Notes: generated by a model from the sequence alone, not told the origin. A DNA stretch of 64,000 nt from Amycolatopsis camponoti (GCF_902497555.1 NZ_CABVGP010000001.1:4320501-4384500); one strand, 5' to 3'. Shown: positions 28,401-38,614, numbered from the stretch's first letter. Program-made: numbers and translations.

Positions 28401-31400
28401 CGACTTCAGGGCGGTGCCCCAGTCGTCCGGGACGTCCAGGGTCACCGGGAACATGCTGGTGAACCAGCCGACCGTCCGCGAAAGGTCGGTGTCGAACAGC
28501 TCCTCGCGGCCGTGGCCTTCGAGGTCGATCACGGGAACGTGCCCGGTCCACTCCCCCAGCACGCGGCCGAGCGCGGTCAGCAGCACGTCGTTGACCTGCG
28601 TCCGGTAGACCTCGGGCACCTGCCGCAGCAGCGCCCGCGTCTCCTCCGCGGTGAGCCGGACGGTGACCTCGCGGGCCCGGCCGACCGTGTTCGCGCCGTG
28701 GCCGTCGACCGGGATCGGGGCCGCCTCGGGCAGGCTCCGCCAGTGGTCCAGTTCGTCGTCGAAACCGCCGGCTTCCGCGTGCTCGGCGAGCTTGGCGGCC
28801 CAGTCGCGGAACGACGTCGTCCGCGGGCCGAGGTCGACCCCTTCGCCGCGGGCGACCTGGTGGTAGGCGCGGTCGAGGTCTTCGAGCAGCAGCCGCCACG
28901 AGACGCCGTCGACGACCAGGTGGTGCGCGGCCAGGTGCAGCACGCGCCGGCCGGGTTCGCCGGACAGCGCCCACCGCAGCATCGAGTGCCCCTCGCCGAC
29001 GGGGGCGTTGTGCTGCCGCCAGCCGTCGCCGTCGGGCTCGAACCGCATCCGCAGGGCGTCGTGGTGCTCGGCCAGCGCGGCCAGGGCCGTGGCGAGAGCG
29101 ACCTCGCCGACGTTCTCCGCGAGGTCGACCGCGATCGCCTGGTCGAACCGGTACGGCACCGCCGCGGTTTCGAAGAACCAGCGCTGGATCGGGGTGAGCG
29201 CGACCTCGCCGGTCACCGGCCCGCGGTCGAGGCTCGCCGTGGCGTCCCCGATCACCGGGGCGAGCGCCGCGATCGTCTGGTGGCGGAACAGGTCGGCCGT
29301 GGTCACGGCGAGACCCGCGCGCCGGGCCCGGGCGCTGACCTGGATGCTGAGGATCGAATCGCCGCCGAGGGCGAAGAAGTTGTCCTCGACGCCGACGCGG
29401 TCGACGCCGAGCACGTCGGCCCAGATCCCGGCGAGGACGGCTTCGCGCTCGGTGCGCGGCGTCCGGTCCCCGGTGGACTCGAAGCGCGGCTCGGGCAGGG
29501 CGTGGCGGTCGACCTTGCCGTTGGCGTTGAGCGGCAACGCGTCCAGGACGACGATCGCGGACGGCACCATGTAGTCCGGCACCGTGCGACCCACCGCGCG
29601 CCGCAGCGCTTCGATGTCCACAGTGGACCCGTCGGCCGGGACGACGTATCCGGCCAGCTGCTTGCGCGCGCCGGTGACGCGGACGGCCACGACGGCCTGC
29701 GCGACGCCCGGCTGGGCGGCCAGCACGCGTTCGACCTCGGCGGGTTCGACGCGGAAGCCGCGGATCTTGACCTGGTCGTCGGCGCGGCCGGCGAACTCGA
29801 GGGTGCCGTCGGTGCGCCAGCGGCCGCGGTCGCCGGTCCGGTACATCCGGTCGCCCGGCGCGCCGAACGGGTCGGCGACGAACCGCTCGGCGGTCGCGCC
29901 GGGCCGGGCGAAGTACCCGCGGGCGAGGCCGGCGCCGGCGATGCAGACCTCGCCGAGCGCGCCGCGCGGCACCAGTCGGAGCCGCTCGTCCAGGAGGTAG
30001 ATCCGCATGCCGGCCAGGGGCGTGCCGATCGGGACGGTCTCGGGGACCGCGTCCGCCGACGGCATCGGGAACGACGAGGCGAACGTGGTGGTCTCGGTCG
30101 GGCCGTAGCCGTCGACGACCGTGAGCCCCGGGCAGCCGTCGAGGACCCGGCGGGCCGCGGCCGGCGGGACGACGTCGCCGCCGGTCCAGACTTCGCGCAG
30201 GCCTGCGAAGCACTCCGGGTCGTCCTCGGCGAAGAGCCGGAAGAGCCCGGCGGTCAGCCACAGGGCGGTGATGCCGTGTTCAGAGGTGAGGCGGCGGAGG
30301 GCGTCGGCGTCCAGGTCGCCGGGTGGCGCGACCACGACGGTGCCACCGTTCAGCAGCGGGACCCACAGCTCGTAGGTCGAGGCGTCGAAGGCGAGCGGCG
30401 AGTGCAGCAGCACCCGCTCGTGGGCGCCGCCGGCGAACCGCGGGTCGGCGGCGAGCGCGGCGACGTCGGCGTGCCGCACGGCCACGCCCTTCGGGACGCC
30501 GGTGGAGCCGGAGGTGTACTCGACGTAGGCCAGGTTGTGCGGATCCAGCGTGATGTCCGGAGTCGACGTCGGCTCGTCGACGTCCGTGACCACGAACGAG
30601 TCCGGGTGGATGTCGGTCGCAGTGTCCTGCCACCGCTCGTCGGTGAGCAGCAGCGGGGTGCCGTCGAGGACGAGCCGCATCCGGTCGGCCGGGGCGCGCA
30701 GGTCCAGAGGCAGGTAGGCGGCACCGGCCTTGAGGATCGCGAGTACCGCGACGACCTGGTCGGCCGAGCGGTCCATGAGCACGCCGACGCGGTCCTCCGG
30801 GCGGACGCCGAGCCGGATCAGCCGTCGCGCGAGCCGGTCGGCGCGGTTCTTCAGTTCGCGGTAGGTCAGCTCTTCGTCGCCGGCCACCGCCACGGTGTCG
30901 GGGTGGCGGTCGGCGCGGCGGTCAAAGAGGTCCGGGATGGTCGCGGCTGTGGTCTCCGTGCTCGCCGGGAGCAGGAAGCGGCGGTCCTCGTCGGTGAGCA
31001 GCGGGAGGTCGCCCACCGGGCGCGCCGGGTCGGCCGCGATGCCGGTCAGCAGCGTCTCCAGGCTGCGCGTGAGGCGTTCGACCGTGGCCGCGTCGAAGAG
31101 CGCGGTGGCGTACTCGACGGTGACGCGCAGGCCGTCGGCGTGCGGCCAGAACTCGACGACCAGGTCGAACCGGGCCGACGGGCGCGGCAGGTCGTACTCG
31201 GTCACCCGCAGGTCGCCGACCTCGCGAGGCTGTACGAGCGGGGTCTGCAGGACAACGACGGCCTGCACCAGCGGGGTCCTCGACGGGTCGCGGGCCGGCT
31301 GCACCTCGTCGACGACGCGGTCGAAGGGGACGTCGCCGTGGGCGAACGCCGCCAGCACCGTCTCGCGGAACTCGCCGAGGAAGTCGTCGAACGGCCGGTC

Positions 31401-34025
31401 ACCGTCCACGGCGGACCGCAGGACGAGGGTGTTGACGAAGAACCCGGTCAGCGATTCGAGTTCGGCCCGGTCGCGGCCGGCGACGGCGGTGCCGACGGCG
31501 ATGTCGCGCTGCCCGCTGTAGGCCGCCAGGAGCACCTGCACCGCGGCGGTGAGCGTCATGAAGAGCGTGGCGCCGTGGGAGCGGCCGGCGTCGGCGATCC
31601 GCCGGACGAGGTCGGCCGGGAGGTCGTGGCGGTGCACCGCGCCGTCGGTCGTGCGCTGCGGCGGGCGGGGCCGGTCCGTCGGCAGGGCGAGCGGTTCGAT
31701 GCCGGCCAGGGTTTCGCGCCAGTAGCCGAGCTGGTCGTCCGAAGTGGACTGGAGCCGCCAGTGCGTGTAGTCGCGGTAGCCCAGGGTCAGCGGCGGCGGG
31801 GTCACGCCGCCGTAGAGGTCGAGGAGTTCTTTCGTGAGCACGCCGATCGAGCGGCCGTCGGTGACGATGTGGTGCTGGCACAGCAGGAGCAGGTGCTCGC
31901 CGGGGCCGAGGGGGAACAGCGTCGCGCGGGTCAGCGGGCCGGTCCGCAGGTCGAACGGCTCGCTCAGCTCGGCCTTCAGCACGCCGTCGTCCGGCCGTTC
32001 CTCGCTGATGCGTAACGGGATCTCGCCGGTGGGCGCGATCTGCTGGACGCCGTCCCCGAACGTCGTCCGCAGTGATTCGTGTCGGGCGCAGAGTGACGCC
32101 AGCGCCCCGCGCAGGATGTCGACGTCGAGCGGGCCGGACAGCCGGAGCCCGACGCCGGTGTTGTACTCGGCGCTGCCGCCGGTCAGTTCGTCGAGGAACC
32201 ACAACCGTCGCTGGGCCGGGGACAGCGGGATGACGTCCGACGGCGGCGCGACCGGGATCGCGGCGTCGTCTTGCGGCGCTTTCTCGAGGACGCTCGCCAG
32301 CGCGGCCACGGTGGGCGCGTCGAACAGCGTCCGCGCCGACAGCCCGGCGCCGAACTCCCGGCGCAGGCGCGAAAGCGCTTGGACAGCGAGGATCGAGTCG
32401 CCACCGAGGGCGAAGAAGTCCTCGTCGACGCCGAGGCGCTCGACGGCCAGCACCTCCGCCAGGACCCCCGCCACGGCACGCTCGGTGTCCGTCCGCGGCT
32501 CGGCGCTTTCCACGGCCTCGGCGGGCGGTGCGGGCAGGGCCCGGCGGTCGACTTTTCCGTTGCTGCTCAACGGAAGGGCGTCGAGGACGACGAACGCCGA
32601 CGGCACCATGTAGTCGGGCAGCGACGCGGCCGCGACCGTTTCGAGGTCACCCGGCTCCCCCACCAGGTAGGCCACCAGGCGCTTGACGCCGGGCCGGTCC
32701 TCGCGCGCCACCACGACGACCTCGGCGACGCCGGGGGCCGCGGCGAGCACGGTCTCGATCTCGCCCAGCTCGACCCGGAAGCCGCGGACCTTGACCTGGT
32801 CGTCGACCCGGCCGAGGAACTCCAGTTCACCGTCTCCGATGCGGCGGACCAGATCGCCGGTCCGGTACATACGATCGCCCGGCTCGCCGGCCGGGTCGGC
32901 GACGAACTTCTCCGCCGTCGCGCCGGGCCGGGCCCAGTAGCCACGGGCCAAGCCGGCGCCGGCCAGGTGGAGTTCGCCGGGTTCGCCGTCGGCGACCGGG
33001 GTGAGGTCGCCGTCCAGGACGTAGGCGCGCATGTTGTCGAGCGGACGGCCGATCGGTACCGCCGCCGGTACTCCGTCCGCCGAGGGCAGCCGGTGGGAGG
33101 TGGCGAACGTGGTCGTCTCGGTCGGGCCGTAGCCGTCGACCACGGTCAGGCCCGGGCACGCCCGCAGCACGCGCCGCACGGACTCGGCCGGGACGACGTC
33201 TCCGCCGGTCCAGACCTCGCGCACGCCGCGGAAGCAGTCCGGTGCTTCTTGGGCGACGACGCGGAACAGGCCGGCCGTCAGCCACAGCGCTGTCACGCCG
33301 AGTCGCGTGAGGACGGTTCGCAGCGTCTCGACGTCGAGGTCGCCCGGCGGGGCGACCACCACGGTGCCACCGTTCAGCAGCGGCACCCACAGTTCGTAGG
33401 TCGACGCGTCGAACGCGACCGGCGAGTGCAGCAGCACCCGCTCGTGCGCACCTCCGGCGAAGCGGCGGTCCGCGGCGAGCGCCACGACGTCCCGGTGCCG
33501 GACGGCGACTCCCTTGGGTTTCCCGGTCGAGCCCGAGGTGTGCATCAGGTAAGCCAGCCGGTCCGGGTCGGCCTGCGGCCGCACGAACTCCGCGTCCGGC
33601 AACGGTTCCACCGCGTGCACCGTGAGTCCACTGTGGATGGCCGCGGCCCGGTCCGCGTCGTCGGTGATCAGGATCGACACCCCGGCGTCGGCGAGGAGGG
33701 TGCGCAGCCGGGTGTCCGGCGCGCGGCCGTCGAGGGGAACGTACGCGCCCCCGGCCGTCACGACGGCCAGCTCGGCGACGACCAGCTCCACCGACCGGCC
33801 GAGCAGGAGCCCGACCCGGTCCTCCGGCCGCAGCCCGAGCCGCACGAGGTGCGCGGCGAGCCGGTCGGCCCGTTCGTGCAGTTCGCCGTAGGTCAACCGG
33901 ATGTTTTCGCCTGCCACGGCGACGGCGTCCGGCGCCGCAAACGCCCGTGCGGCGAACAGTTCCGCGAGGCCGACGGTTCTCGGCGCGGTGTCGTCCGTTT
34001 CGGCCGGCGTGTCTTGCACGGTCAT
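16437..34025 (-). CDS. Five-module nonribosomal peptide synthetase (modules 1-5)
   Basis: A 5862-residue NRPS. It begins directly with an adenylation domain, so it is the initiating synthetase and the product has a free amino-terminal residue with no acyl starter. Domains with rough residues: A1 20-510, T1 around 541, C2 595-1020, A2 1031-1510, T2 around 1554, E2 1611-2010, C3 2023-2440, A3 2453-2930, T3 around 2972, E3 3027-3410, C4 3425-3850, A4 3870-4350, T4 around 4388, E4 4443-4830, C5 4847-5280, A5 5293-5770, T5 around 5807. All carriers have LGGDS. All three epimerases keep [11 protein letters not shown]3, C4 and C5 follow epimerases and show the D-acceptor signature (PLTPMQ or [15 protein letters not shown]); C2 is an L-acceptor. 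A short acidic tail after T5 could dock with the next synthetase. GGAAGG lies about 11 bases before the ATG. Confidence 0.97.
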   Translation of the reverse strand: MTVQDTPAETDDTAPRTVGLAELFAARAFAAPDAVAVAGENIRLTYGELHERADRLAAHLVRLGLRPEDRVGLLLGRSVELVVAELAVVTAGGAYVPLDGRAPDTRLRTLLADAGVSILITDDADRAAAIHSGLTVHAVEPLPDAEFVRPQADPDRLAYLMHTSGSTGKPKGVAVRHRDVVALAADRRFAGGAHERVLLHSPVAFDASTYELWVPLLNGGTVVVAPPGDLDVETLRTVLTRLGVTALWLTAGLFRVVAQEAPDCFRGVREVWTGGDVVPAESVRRVLRACPGLTVVDGYGPTETTTFATSHRLPSADGVPAAVPIGRPLDNMRAYVLDGDLTPVADGEPGELHLAGAGLARGYWARPGATAEKFVADPAGEPGDRMYRTGDLVRRIGDGELEFLGRVDDQVKVRGFRVELGEIETVLAAAPGVAEVVVVAREDRPGVKRLVAYLVGEPGDLETVAAASLPDYMVPSAFVVLDALPLSSNGKVDRRALPAPPAEAVESAEPRTDTERAVAGVLAEVLAVERLGVDEDFFALGGDSILAVQALSRLRREFGAGLSARTLFDAPTVAALASVLEKAPQDDAAIPVAPPSDVIPLSPAQRRLWFLDELTGGSAEYNTGVGLRLSGPLDVDILRGALASLCARHESLRTTFGDGVQQIAPTGEIPLRISEERPDDGVLKAELSEPFDLRTGPLTRATLFPLGPGEHLLLLCQHHIVTDGRSIGVLTKELLDLYGGVTPPPLTLGYRDYTHWRLQSTSDDQLGYWRETLAGIEPLALPTDRPRPPQRTTDGAVHRHDLPADLVRRIADAGRSHGATLFMTLTAAVQVLLAAYSGQRDIAVGTAVAGRDRAELESLTGFFVNTLVLRSAVDGDRPFDDFLGEFRETVLAAFAHGDVPFDRVVDEVQPARDPSRTPLVQAVVVLQTPLVQPREVGDLRVTEYDLPRPSARFDLVVEFWPHADGLRVTVEYATALFDAATVERLTRSLETLLTGIAADPARPVGDLPLLTDEDRRFLLPASTETTAATIPDLFDRRADRHPDTVAVAGDEELTYRELKNRADRLARRLIRLGVRPEDRVGVLMDRSADQVVAVLAILKAGAAYLPLDLRAPADRMRLVLDGTPLLLTDERWQDTATDIHPDSFVVTDVDEPTSTPDITLDPHNLAYVEYTSGSTGVPKGVAVRHADVAALAADPRFAGGAHERVLLHSPLAFDASTYELWVPLLNGGTVVVAPPGDLDADALRRLTSEHGITALWLTAGLFRLFAEDDPECFAGLREVWTGGDVVPPAAARRVLDGCPGLTVVDGYGPTETTTFASSFPMPSADAVPETVPIGTPLAGMRIYLLDERLRLVPRGALGEVCIAGAGLARGYFARPGATAERFVADPFGAPGDRMYRTGDRGRWRTDGTLEFAGRADDQVKIRGFRVEPAEVERVLAAQPGVAQAVVAVRVTGARKQLAGYVVPADGSTVDIEALRRAVGRTVPDYMVPSAIVVLDALPLNANGKVDRHALPEPRFESTGDRTPRTEREAVLAGIWADVLGVDRVGVEDNFFALGGDSILSIQVSARARRAGLAVTTADLFRHQTIAALAPVIGDATASLDRGPVTGEVALTPIQRWFFETAAVPYRFDQAIAVDLAENVGEVALATALAALAEHHDALRMRFEPDGDGWRQHNAPVGEGHSMLRWALSGEPGRRVLHLAAHHLVVDGVSWRLLLEDLDRAYHQVARGEGVDLGPRTTSFRDWAAKLAEHAEAGGFDDELDHWRSLPEAAPIPVDGHGANTVGRAREVTVRLTAEETRALLRQVPEVYRTQVNDVLLTALGRVLGEWTGHVPVIDLEGHGREELFDTDLSRTVGWFTSMFPVTLDVPDDWGTALKSVKEQLRAVPRRGIGYGALRYLTGTAPVITPPISFNYLGQFDLPGDLYTGLHRELTLDADPSDSRPHLLEVVGRVDGDTLEFGWHYAEGVHDEATVKRLAEGMLAALRAIAAHCADPAAGGRTPSDFPLAGLDQSTLDDLAGDGRAVEDVYPLTPMQAGMVFHDLAQPGERVYFEQISFTLDDVPDPRRLGEAFQRIVDRTPVLRSRIVWDGVPEPLQIVQRTAELPVTYDVDEAEYLAADLAEGLDLTKAPLARLAVAKVSGTTVRVIWTFHHVLLDGWSVFGILNDVVALLRGEEPPPRRPFREYAAWLADQDDTLAETYWRAELTGVTPTPLPGDRASGRTHSASSSARVPLELDDSGSAAVYAFARRHRLTVNTLVQGAWAALLSRYSGEPEVCFGATVSGRPAELPGADDIPGLFINTLPVRVRLDRDHGVAAWLRELQAAQAESRRFGHVGLPRLQAWSGSGGSLFDSIVVFENYPVDEVSGLRDVRAAERTNYPLGLVAYPGRRLSLVLTHDPALIAPAVAAGLAAHLEALVRGMVAAPDEPVTRVPMLSAAEVRQLVAGRNDTAVPVPAVTVPELFEARVRSHPGAVALVTDDRSVTYGELDVRANRLAHRLLDLGVRPEDRVAVLMDRSPALVVAELAILKAGGAYLPLDLRAPADRLRLLLSEAEADVLVADETWLATAGEVHSGQIVTGADDQPETAPGVALEPDQLAYVIYTSGSTGKPKGVAARHRDVVTLAADRRFAPHDRVLLHSPQAFDASTYELWVPLLNGGTVVLAPPGDLDVHTLGRALTTHGVTGAFLTTGLFRLVAQEAPEVFAGLREVWTGGDAVPAAALRRVQAACPGLLVADVYGPTETTTFATVHPLPGEIPDVVPIGAPLDNTRVYVLDGDLRLAPPGAPGELHIAGAGLARGYLGRPGLTADRFVADPFGPPGERMYRTGDLVRWTGDGALEFVGRVDEQVKVRGFRVEPSEIEAALGEHPDVVQAAVLARADGGVKRLVAYVVGETAGLAEFLGRTLPDYMVPAAFVRLDRFPVNVNGKLDRNALPAPDFGGREHVAPRTDRERVVTEIWAEVLGVERVGATDDFFSLGGDSILSIQVVSRARRAGLELLPGDLFAHRTPAALAAAARTATETAERGPVSGSVPLTPIQRWFFATQTAAPDHFHQFVHLGPDTVDAQAARQAVDALLAHHDALRMRFTHDEDGWHQENGPVGAETPLVRLDVSEHDVKLAVHHLVVDGVSWRVLIEDFERAYDQALRGEPIDLGPRTTSFREWAGRLTEHAEAGGFGDELAHWRGLPEATPIPVDGDGDTTVAGMRSVAVRLPEQETNALLREVPPVYRTQVNDVLLAALGRVLRDWTGRTPVVDLEGHGREDLFADVDLSRTVGWFTTVFPVALDVPDDWGTALKAVKEQLRAVPRRGIGYGALRHLAGTAPAIDPQVSFNYLGQFGSGRLESDESPRSARAHLLDVVGRVESGELELTWYYAEGVHRKSTVDSLATTMLDALREIVRHCAAPGAGGRTPSDFPLAALDQSTLDELVGDGRAVEDVYPLTPMQSGMVFHALSQSAERVYFQQVAFVLDGVRDPAALERAWQRVVDRTPVLRTRIVWEDVPEPVQVVQRHADVPVTHHDWRGHTPDERDQAWQDLLDADRARGLDLTETPLLRLVLARLSDTEVRVLWTFHHVLLDGWSVFGVLSDVFAAYAGGELPERPPFRDYVAWLARQDDSAAERHWRAELGDLVAPARLPFDRVPAQAHTTRSSQWLRIPLENSERLRDTARCAGLTVNTVLQGAWALLLARLAGEPDVCFGTTVSGRPVELPGADDVTGIFINTLPVRVTVAGSSVADWLTALQARQVESRRYGHLPLTKLQAWSGSTGSLFDSIVVFENYPADTAAAHGLTLRDVDAAETTNYPLSVVASPGERITLDVGYDPDLFDTATAERIARQLTGVLDAFAADLHRPLAEVDLLTDAERHQVLVEWNATAHPLPEGDLAELFAAQVERTPDAVALTGDDFQLTYAELDEAADRLARYLVSLGAGPERLVGVLMERSPRLLVTELAIIKAGAAYLPLDTRAPAPRLKTLLAGVTILVADETWAWTARAIHNGLVVVPDDRTADVPLPAVDRDNLAYVMYTSGSTGTPKGVAVRRRDVVALAADHRFGPHDRVLLHSPHSFDASTYELWVPLLSGGTVVVAPPGDLDVDTLGRLLTTHGVTGAFLTTGLFRLVAQEAPTVFAGMREVWTGGDAVPAAALRRVREACPDTVVADVYGPTETTTFATVYPMPGAVPDVVPIGMPLDNMRAYVLGPDLRPVPPGAPGELYLAGEGLARGYLGRPGLTAERFLADPFGPAGERMYRTGDLARWTADGALEFVGRADEQVKVRGFRIEPGEIEAALAAHPGIAQAAVLAREDHGVKRLVAYFTGDADDLAEFLGQTLPDYMVPAAFVRLESFPLNVNGKLDRNALPAPDFAAAGSHRAPSTEAERALAAIWTDVLGVEDVGAETNFFELGGDSILSIQVVSRARRAGLTLLPHDVFRHPTLAALAAHASVDDGPRAEQGPVTGEAPLTPIQRWYFETQPARFDQRVVLEVPEDVDEQAVRGALEAVWAHHDALRLRFEGGVQHGEPVWPADLLTDEVSFDLGRGPLLNAVLDGRRLLLAAHHLVVDGVSWRILLEDFHAAYRGEDLAPKTTSFLAWARKLAEHAEAGGFDDELDHWRALPAVPLLPADGEGPATVADSREVTVRLTAEETRALLHDVPEVYRTQVNDVLLTALGRVLRDWTGHTPVVDLEGHGREELFDDVDLSRTVGWFTTMFPVALDVPDDWGTALKSVKEQLRAVPRRGIGYGALRYLTGTAPAIDPPVSFNYLGRFDDAAGGLDADVDPDAPRTHALDVVGRVVGGELELTWSHVADVHHRSTVEHLAERMLTALREIVAHCAEPGAGGRTPSDFPLVSLTQSTVDELVARGAEDVYPVTPMQGGMVFHGLSQAAEGLYFEQATFVLDGVTDVDRLAEAWQLVVDRTPILRTAFLWAGVAEPVQVVHRGVTLPVRRLDWTGRDRDEELRKLLAEDRAEGLDLGTAPLARVALARLSATEVQVLWTFHHVLLDGWSVFQVLSDVCTAYAGQPLPTRPPFREYLAWLGRQDQTDAERFWRTALDGVEGPTPVPADRTPAPGHAPCSAEWLPVKLDGTATARLDAFVKRHGLTHNVVLQGAWALLLSVYSGSDDVVFGATTSGRPAEVPGVDDITGIFINTLPVRAAVDRRARVADWLAGLQAAQAEARGHGHVPLARVQGWAGLPGGVDLCASLVVFENYPITGASAGHGLTVRGLSARETTNFPLTVVASPGAELSVDVGYDPGLFDAATVSRLAGHLLTVVGELAADGDRALGAVTMTTPDETRLLAEWTATGDELPVRSLPELFAEQVRTRPDAVAAVLDGEAVTYAELNRRANRLANRLVGLGLRPEEPVGLAVCRADAVVAELAVVKAGGAYLPIDTRAPAERRKLLLDGVRFVIAAEEYPLGRTVLLSSVDDESTSDPEVAVDPDQAAYVMYTSGSTGVPKGVVVRHRDVAALAADRRFRGGAHERVLLHSPLAFDATTYELWVPLLNGGRVVVAPGEGVDAPALRDLVREHGLTAMWITAGLFRVLAQETPDCFAGLREVWTGGDVVPATSVRRVLAACPGLRVVDGYGPTETTTFATSHPMAGVVPDRIPIGRPLDGVRARVVDTDLRPVPPGVPGELCLAGAGLARGYRDRPGLTADRFVADPLGAPGERMYRTGDLVRWTAEGTLEFLGRRDDQVKLRGFRVEPGEVEAVLARHPDVAQAAVVVREDQPGAKQLIAYVVSDVDESTLREFLARTVPDYLVPTAFVTLDRLPVSANGKVDRRALPAPAAPETRHVEPETETERALAGIWAEVLGVARVGAEDSFYALGGDSLRSLQIAAQASALFDVRLTPADVLTARTVAGLAGTVEELILGELESLAFDQES
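19491..23755 (-). other. NRPS module 4: C-A-T-E, predicted D-branched aliphatic
   Basis: The pocket reads DAYFWGVTF(K), identical to module 3 and close to isoleucine/valine codes (compare DAFFYGITFK for Ile). Isoleucine or valine is inferred. The epimerase is shorter than the others in the segment before HHLVVDG but keeps its catalytic motifs. Confidence 0.65.
23756..27965 (-). other. NRPS module 3: C-A-T-E, predicted D-branched aliphatic
   Basis: The pocket reads DAYFWGVTF(K), the same as module 4. The adenylation domains of modules 3 and 4 share long identical stretches, which points to a module duplication. The epimerase keeps [10 protein letters not shown]. Confidence 0.65.
27966..32235 (-). 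other. NRPS module 2: C-A-T-E, predicted D-Val
   Basis: The pocket reads DAYWWGGTF(K), a valine-type code. The condensation domain (HHIVTDG) accepts an L donor, consistent with the first residue not being epimerised. An intact epimerase follows. Confidence 0.75.
32260..34025 (-). other. NRPS module 1: A-T loading module, predicted Val
   Basis: The module begins with an adenylation domain and has no condensation or formylation domain before it. The pocket reads DAYWWGGTF(K), so L-Val with a free amino group is the inferred first residue. Confidence 0.75.
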
Positions 34026-34058
34026 CGTCTTCGCTACCTTCCGGGCACGACTGGGGAA

Positions 34059-34076
34059 CCCGCCGCTACCGGCGGG
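34059..34076 (-). terminator. Hairpin between the cyclase gene and the first NRPS gene
   Basis: Arms cccgccg and cggcggg with a 4-base loop lie in the 69-base gap between the hydrolase stop and the NRPS start. It could weaken read-through or protect an RNA end inside the operon. It is not strong evidence of a separate transcription unit. Confidence 0.35.
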
Positions 34077-34094
34077 GAGGGAGAGGGGCTTGCG

Positions 34095-35369
34095 TCAGCG
34101 GCGTCCGGCGAGGCGGCCGCCGATTTCGACCGCGGCCGAGGCGCCGGGCTCGCCGCGGAACCGGCCGCAGGGGGTGACCCGGCCGGTCGCCGGATCGCGG
34201 ACGGTGAACGTCCGGTCGTCGTGGAGCACCAGCTCGGGGAACACTTCGCCGTCGACGACGAGGCGGTCGGCCGTGATCACGTACTCGATGGATCCGTTGC
34301 GGTAGGCGCCGAAGTCGCCGGGTGGCACGGGAACCTCGCGCGTCGCTTCCGGTGCCTGGGCCGCGCGGGACGGGACGTCGATGCCGAGGTCGGCGAGCTC
34401 GGCGGCCAGCGCGTGCCACAGGTCCGCGCCGGTGGTGCCGTTGGTGGTCAGGGCGACCACGCAGGCGCCGGCCTGGTCGATCCGCAGGTGGCAGGAGGTG
34501 CCGTCGGCGGTGCCGTCGTGCCCGAGCCAGCCGTTGTCCGGGTCGCCGAAGTGGGCGATGCCGAGGCCCCACCCGTCGGCCAGGCCGAACGGCTCGGCGG
34601 CCGGGACGCGCCGGTGCATGTCGGCCGCGGTGACGACGTCGAGCAGGCCCGGCTTCCCGAGGTGGACCCGGCCGAGCGAGACGAGGTCGGCGGCGCTCAT
34701 CGCGAGCGCGCCCGCGGGGTCGAGCATCGGTGGCAGGATCTGCTCGACCGGACGGTCGCCGGCGTGCCCGGACACGACACCCGGGTCGTCGACGAAGACA
34801 GGCTCGATGTTCAGCGGGCGCAGGACGATCGCGTCGGCCGCCTCGCGCCAGCTCATCCCGGTGACCTCTTCGATCACCGCACCGACCAGCGCGTAGCCGA
34901 GGTTGGAGTACGAGAAGGCCGTCCCGGGGGGACAGACGGGCGCGGCGCCACGCACTTCTCTCAGCACCGAGCCGGCGAGGTCGGCCGGGTCGGACGGCAG
35001 CCCGCCGGTGTGGCTCAGCAGCCGCCGGGTGGTCAGCTCGGCGGGCAGTCCGGAGACGCCCAGGACGTCGCCGACGGGTTCGTCCAGGTCGAGGTCGTCG
35101 TCGGCGACGAGCACCATCGCGAGGGTCGCGGTGACCAGCTTGGTGATCGAGCCGACCGGGACCGCGGAGGTGGGGAGCATCGCCCCGGGCCGGTCGTGGT
35201 GCCGGACCCCGGCCTGCACCACGGTGGCTTCGTCACCCTGCCACACCGCGAGCTGCGCCCCCGGCACCCGGTACTGGCGGGCGAGCCCCGCGAGGAGCGC
35301 GTCCAGCCGGGCCGCGGGCACCGGGCGGGTGCCCGCCCGCCGGTCGAGGACATCGTTTTCGGACCGCAT
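34095..35369 (-). CDS. Stand-alone PBP/beta-lactamase-fold hydrolase, probable trans-acting peptide cyclase (SurE type)
   Basis: A 424-residue serine hydrolase of the class C beta-lactamase/penicillin-binding-protein fold. The catalytic motifs are present: SITK (S74, K77), YSN (Y154, N156) and HDG (284-286) in place of KTG. There is no obvious signal peptide, unlike true beta-lactamases and PBPs, so it should act in the cytoplasm. In surugamide, desotamide and related pathways, such enzymes (PBP-type thioesterases) release and head-to-tail cyclise peptides whose last residue is D, from NRPSs lacking a thioesterase. The downstream NRPS ends in an epimerase without a thioesterase, which fits exactly. 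The start is ATG at 35369, with GAAAGG nine bases upstream; earlier in-frame starts give a non-family-like extension. Alternatives are an esterase or a resistance D-peptidase. Confidence 0.88.
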   Translation of the reverse strand: MRSENDVLDRRAGTRPVPAARLDALLAGLARQYRVPGAQLAVWQGDEATVVQAGVRHHDRPGAMLPTSAVPVGSITKLVTATLAMVLVADDDLDLDEPVGDVLGVSGLPAELTTRRLLSHTGGLPSDPADLAGSVLREVRGAAPVCPPGTAFSYSNLGYALVGAVIEEVTGMSWREAADAIVLRPLNIEPVFVDDPGVVSGHAGDRPVEQILPPMLDPAGALAMSAADLVSLGRVHLGKPGLLDVVTAADMHRRVPAAEPFGLADGWGLGIAHFGDPDNGWLGHDGTADGTSCHLRIDQAGACVVALTTNGTTGADLWHALAAELADLGIDVPSRAAQAPEATREVPVPPGDFGAYRNGSIEYVITADRLVVDGEVFPELVLHDDRTFTVRDPATGRVTPCGRFRGEPGASAAVEIGGRLAGRR

Positions 35370-36230
35370 GTGAACAAACCTTTCGAGCTTCGTGTGGACG
35401 GCGCCGGGAATTGCGCGAACCCCGCACCGAACCGTTCCATCCCCCGTCAGCCGGCTGACTGCCCCACAACTTCGCACCGACTGGAGCACTTACGCTGCCG
35501 GGCGCACCGTGATCGTCAGTACCGCCAATAGTGGGATTCGATCGATCGCCGATCCGCATTCACGAGCACTCCCCGTCGCGACATTACCGGCGCCATTCCT
35601 GAACATGAACGGCCGGCTACGGGGCCGGATATTGTAATCGAGCAGCACAAACCCGCGCCGCGACATCCGACGCATCGACCAGCCGGTCCACCCTCTCGCC
35701 CCGTCTCCCTCCACCTGGTCCGGCCGCCGCGCCCGGCGCTGCGGATTCGTTCTCGCCGATGCAGTCTTCCCGGGGCCAGCCACTCTCAAACGCCCGAATC
35801 GGAGCCAGGATCGGCCAACCGGAGCCCGGTTCGAAAAGGATCATCACCACATTCTCAAATAGCGTCCTCAACTGCGAAAATGGCGCAGTGATCAACTCCG
35901 GAACCGGACCGGGAGAGAGATCGCACGTGCATTCTCGTGTGCACCGAACAACTGACGTCATATGTGTCACAGGTTCCAGAATGCGGGAAACGGCATTTTC
36001 ACGATCACACGATTGGCGTGTAACGAAACGCGAAGCCGCTTTTTCCCGACTTTCGGCTCTTACGGCACCACCCGGGCGGGCCCGGTCAAGTCGTTTCACC
36101 TGCCGGACGGAGAACCCCGCACGCCGAATACGGCGGCGCTATTCCGCCCGATGCACAGCACACACGCGGCGACGCATCATGACGCGGCGAACTGCGACTC
36201 ACGATGGTGGTCAGGGCATTCCTGGTCGGC
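35370..36230. other. 861-base non-coding region of lower GC upstream of the NRPS operon
   Basis: No open frame here looks like a protein: the candidates have erratic composition and no family resemblance. GC is visibly lower than in the surrounding genes, especially about 35,800-36,030. It should hold the promoter of the NRPS operon (reading left) and the end of the tetR transcript. I could not pick out a convincing -10/-35 pair. It contains the palindrome at 35446-35459. Confidence 0.6.
35446..35459. promoter_or_regulatory. Palindrome in the NRPS operon leader or promoter
   Basis: The sequence gtcagccggctgac is perfectly self-complementary and lies 77 bases before the hydrolase start codon. 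Its place suggests an operator for the biosynthetic operon, but the binding protein is unknown. Confidence 0.35.
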
Positions 36231-36857
36231 TCAAGGGGCCGCGGTGTAGAGCGTCGTGCGGATGATGTCCGTCAGGACCTGGATCACGTTCTCGTCGTTC
36301 GCCGGTTCGCTTCCGCGGATCAGCTGGTAACCCGCGCGCTCGACCATCCACGTCAGGACGGCGGCCGTCTCCGCCGGGAGGACCGGGCGCATCACGCCCG
36401 CCGCCTGGCCGCGGTCGATCGCGTCGCGGGTCGCGGTGATGATCGACCCCATCAGGGTGCGCACCTCGTCGGCCACGGTGGGGTCGTAGGCCGCCGTCTC
36501 GGTGATGATCGTGAAGGCCGCCGCGCGACGGCGGTAGACCGCCACGATCGCCGTGACCGCCTCGGTGAGGCCGGCCGGGTCGGCGTGCTCGGCCGTCTCC
36601 CACCAGGTGCTCGACACATCGCGGAGCTCGGCCAGCACCGTGGTGGCGAGCCGCCGGACGAGGTCGCCCTTGTCCTCGAAGTGGACGTAGAACGTCGAGC
36701 GGGAGATGCCGGCCGCCGCGGCCAGCCGTTCGACGCTCAGCTCGGTGAAACCGGCGCCCTCCGCGACCAGCTCCTCGGTGGCCGCGAACAGGCGCCTTTC
36801 CAGCTCTGCTCGGCGGTCCTGGCGCTTGCCGGCGGCGGGCCGGGTGACTGAAGGCAT
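36231..36857 (-). CDS. TetR-family transcriptional regulator
   Basis: A 208-residue regulator. The N-terminal helix-turn-helix (around residues 30-55) has the TetR pattern with LAAAAGISRSTFYVHFEDKG, followed by an all-helical ligand domain. ATG at 36857 is chosen because GGAG lies six bases upstream; a GTG at 36869 would add four residues without a clear ribosome site. A near-perfect inverted repeat at 36909-36929 overlaps the probable -35 of its own promoter (-10 TAAGAT read on the minus strand at 36896-36891), which implies autorepression. It divides two candidate target sets: the divergent membrane protein gene at 36992 and, 861 bases further along its own strand, the NRPS operon. Its ligand is unknown. 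Confidence 0.9.
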   Translation of the reverse strand: MPSVTRPAAGKRQDRRAELERRLFAATEELVAEGAGFTELSVERLAAAAGISRSTFYVHFEDKGDLVRRLATTVLAELRDVSSTWWETAEHADPAGLTEAVTAIVAVYRRRAAAFTIITETAAYDPTVADEVRTLMGSIITATRDAIDRGQAAGVMRPVLPAETAAVLTWMVERAGYQLIRGSEPANDENVIQVLTDIIRTTLYTAAP

Positions 36858-36908
36858 CGGCGTCTCCACGTACGGGAAGTGATCACCGGCATCTTAGCCG
36901 GACGAGAA

Positions 36909-36929
36909 GTCCGGACACTGTGTCCGGAC
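36909..36929. promoter_or_regulatory. TetR operator: 21-base inverted repeat
   Basis: Ten-base arms gtccggacac and gtgtccggac flank a single T. The repeat lies between the divergent tetR and membrane-protein genes. It covers the inferred -35 of tetR (36914-36919 on the minus strand) and sits just upstream of the -35 of the other gene, so one bound dimer could affect both. Confidence 0.7.
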
Positions 36930-36937
36930 ATTGCGTC

Positions 36938-36966
36938 TTGACGACGTGTCCGAGCGGGCGCATCCT
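36938..36966 (+). promoter_or_regulatory. Probable promoter of the membrane protein gene
   Basis: TTGACG and CATCCT are separated by 17 bases, immediately after the inverted repeat. Transcription would start near 36973, before the GGGAGG and GTG start at 36992. The -10 is weak. Confidence 0.45.
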
Positions 36967-36991
36967 GGTCCGACCGAACCTGGGAGGCGCT

Positions 36992-37825
36992 GTGGCGGTG
37001 TTGTGGGCTCTGTGGGGAATCGGCGTTCTGAACGTCGCGGCGGCGGTCGTGAGCTCGTCGGTGCATCTGCTGCGGAGCCGGTTCACGACCTTCGCCGCGC
37101 CGGCTTTCCTGTCGATCGTGTTGATCATGGCGGCCATCGTGACCACGTTCGCGGGCGGCTTCGCCGGCCTCCTGCTGGTCCTGCTGACCGACGCGGGCCC
37201 CGTCCTCATCGTGAGCACGGGCGTCCTGCTCGCCGGCGCCGCTTTCGTCACGGCCTTCGCGCTCAACCAGGTCCGGCTGTCCCGCCGGGATTCCCGCATC
37301 GGCAAGCGGCTCCTGTCCCGGGACGAGGTGCTCGACCTGATCAAGGCCGGCCTCGTGCACTCCTTCTCGCGGCGGAACGGCGTCCTGGAGATCCAGCTCA
37401 AGCTCCGCGCGGCCGAGGAGCCGGCGCTACGGCACCGTCGCGCCCACCCCCGCGACTACCTCGCCTTCGTGGCCGCCGCGACCGAAGGCGGTGCCGGGCG
37501 CCGCAAGATCCGCTACGAGGACGACACCGGCGAAGGCCCGTCGTCGACCGAGCGCCGGTGGATCACCGTCGCGGAGGCGGTCGCGCTCCTGGGCGCCGAC
37601 CAGGTCAAGACCTTCGGCTGGGGCGGGCACGAGAGTCCCGACAATGCCCGCGCCACGTTCCGGGGGACCCCCACGGGGATCAAGCTGATCGACCACGGCT
37701 GGGCCCGCCACATCGTGGCCGCCCCGGAATCGGGAGCGGCGTTGCTCCCGCTCGCCCGCGTCGCCCGGTCGGCGCACGGAAGACCGCACATCATCGTCGA
37801 CGGCCATTGGGAACAGCGGGCCTGA
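36992..37825 (+). CDS. Membrane protein of unknown function
   Basis: A 277-residue protein I do not recognise. Three hydrophobic segments fill roughly residues 1-25, 35-60 and 65-90; a basic soluble C-terminal part of about 180 residues follows, probably cytoplasmic. The start is taken as GTG at 36992 because GGAGG precedes it by four bases. The longer in-frame start at 36920 would place the TetR operator and promoter inside the gene. It is divergent from tetR, a classic arrangement for a TetR-controlled target, so it may be regulated by it. No catalytic motif stands out. Confidence 0.75.
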   Translation: MAVLWALWGIGVLNVAAAVVSSSVHLLRSRFTTFAAPAFLSIVLIMAAIVTTFAGGFAGLLLVLLTDAGPVLIVSTGVLLAGAAFVTAFALNQVRLSRRDSRIGKRLLSRDEVLDLIKAGLVHSFSRRNGVLEIQLKLRAAEEPALRHRRAHPRDYLAFVAAATEGGAGRRKIRYEDDTGEGPSSTERRWITVAEAVALLGADQVKTFGWGGHESPDNARATFRGTPTGIKLIDHGWARHIVAAPESGAALLPLARVARSAHGRPHIIVDGHWEQRA

Positions 37826-37828
37826 CGG

Positions 37829-38539
37829 TCACTTGACCGGCAGGTAAGCGGCGACGTCGGCCAGGGCGTTCAGCGTCGGGCCGTCCACGCGACCGGCAGC
37901 GGTGTCCGCTTCGGCGACGACCATGCCGTAGCCCTGCGGCCGGGACCGGTGGTGCAGGCCGGTCATCCGCACGCCGGCGATGCCGAGCACGGCCTCGATC
38001 TCCAGCGGCCGCACGTCTCCGCTGCCTTGCACCGCCTCGACCTTCTCGAACGCCTCGGCTTGCTTCTTCGACCGGAACCCGACCCGCACCACCGAGACGA
38101 CCGCGGCGTTGCCGTGGCCGTCGCCGACCGCCAGCAGCACGCGGTCCAGCGACGTGCACGGCGTCCTGATCAGGAAGTCCCGTACCTTGCCCGAAGCGGC
38201 CGCGACGCACTCCCCTTCGCGCTCGAGCCGCCGGACCTCCCGCTTGAGTTCCTTGAACTTCAGCCGGCTCCACGCCTCTTTCGACTTGCCGCGCTTGGCC
38301 GACTCCCGCGCCTCGCCCCGGCGGACGTCCAGGGAACGGCCCGGCAACGAGTCGACGACGTCACCGGCCGCGTTCCCGGCGAGCGCCTCGGACGCGGCCC
38401 CGTCGCCGCTCGCCGCGCCACCCACCACGCCGCCGGCCCCTCCGGCGACCGCCAGCCCGACCGCCGCCGCGACGGCGACGCCCGTCCCCTTGCCGCCGAT
38501 GTAGATCTTCTTGCCGTCCTTCGTGATCCAGCGCCCCAT
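37829..38539 (-). CDS. Protein of unknown function with Gly/Ala-rich hydrophobic N-terminus
   Basis: A 236-residue protein. After the start MGRWITKDGKKIYIG, residues 20-65 are an Ala/Gly-rich hydrophobic stretch that could be a membrane hairpin or a flexible linker. A strongly charged helical stretch (about 75-110) and a mixed C-terminal domain follow. It converges with the membrane protein gene, with three bases between the stops. I do not recognise the family and make no functional claim; its coding status is supported by composition and the clean ATG start. Confidence 0.7.
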   Translation of the reverse strand: MGRWITKDGKKIYIGGKGTGVAVAAAVGLAVAGGAGGVVGGAASGDGAASEALAGNAAGDVVDSLPGRSLDVRRGEARESAKRGKSKEAWSRLKFKELKREVRRLEREGECVAAASGKVRDFLIRTPCTSLDRVLLAVGDGHGNAAVVSVVRVGFRSKKQAEAFEKVEAVQGSGDVRPLEIEAVLGIAGVRMTGLHHRSRPQGYGMVVAEADTAAGRVDGPTLNALADVAAYLPVK

Positions 38540-38614
38540 GCGATCCCCCTCCGGATCATCATCGGGGCGATCACGGCGACCCGGGGCAGCTGGCCGGGAA
38601 CTGACCGGAAACTG

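Noticed and set aside
26001..32015. A 2004-codon open frame antisense to the first NRPS gene
   Set aside because: It has no recognisable domain and mirrors the repeated NRPS modules.
34095..35369. Annotation as a beta-lactamase resistance gene
   Set aside because: No signal peptide, HDG in place of KTG, and position as first gene of an NRPS operon lacking a thioesterase favour a peptide cyclase.
35617..36099. A 160-codon minus-strand frame, and overlapping plus-strand frames, in the 861-base gap
   Set aside because: Erratic composition, no ribosome site, and lower GC typical of intergenic DNA.
36920..36991. The longer start of the divergent membrane protein
   Set aside because: It would put the TetR operator and the promoter inside the coding sequence; GTG 36992 has a better ribosome site.
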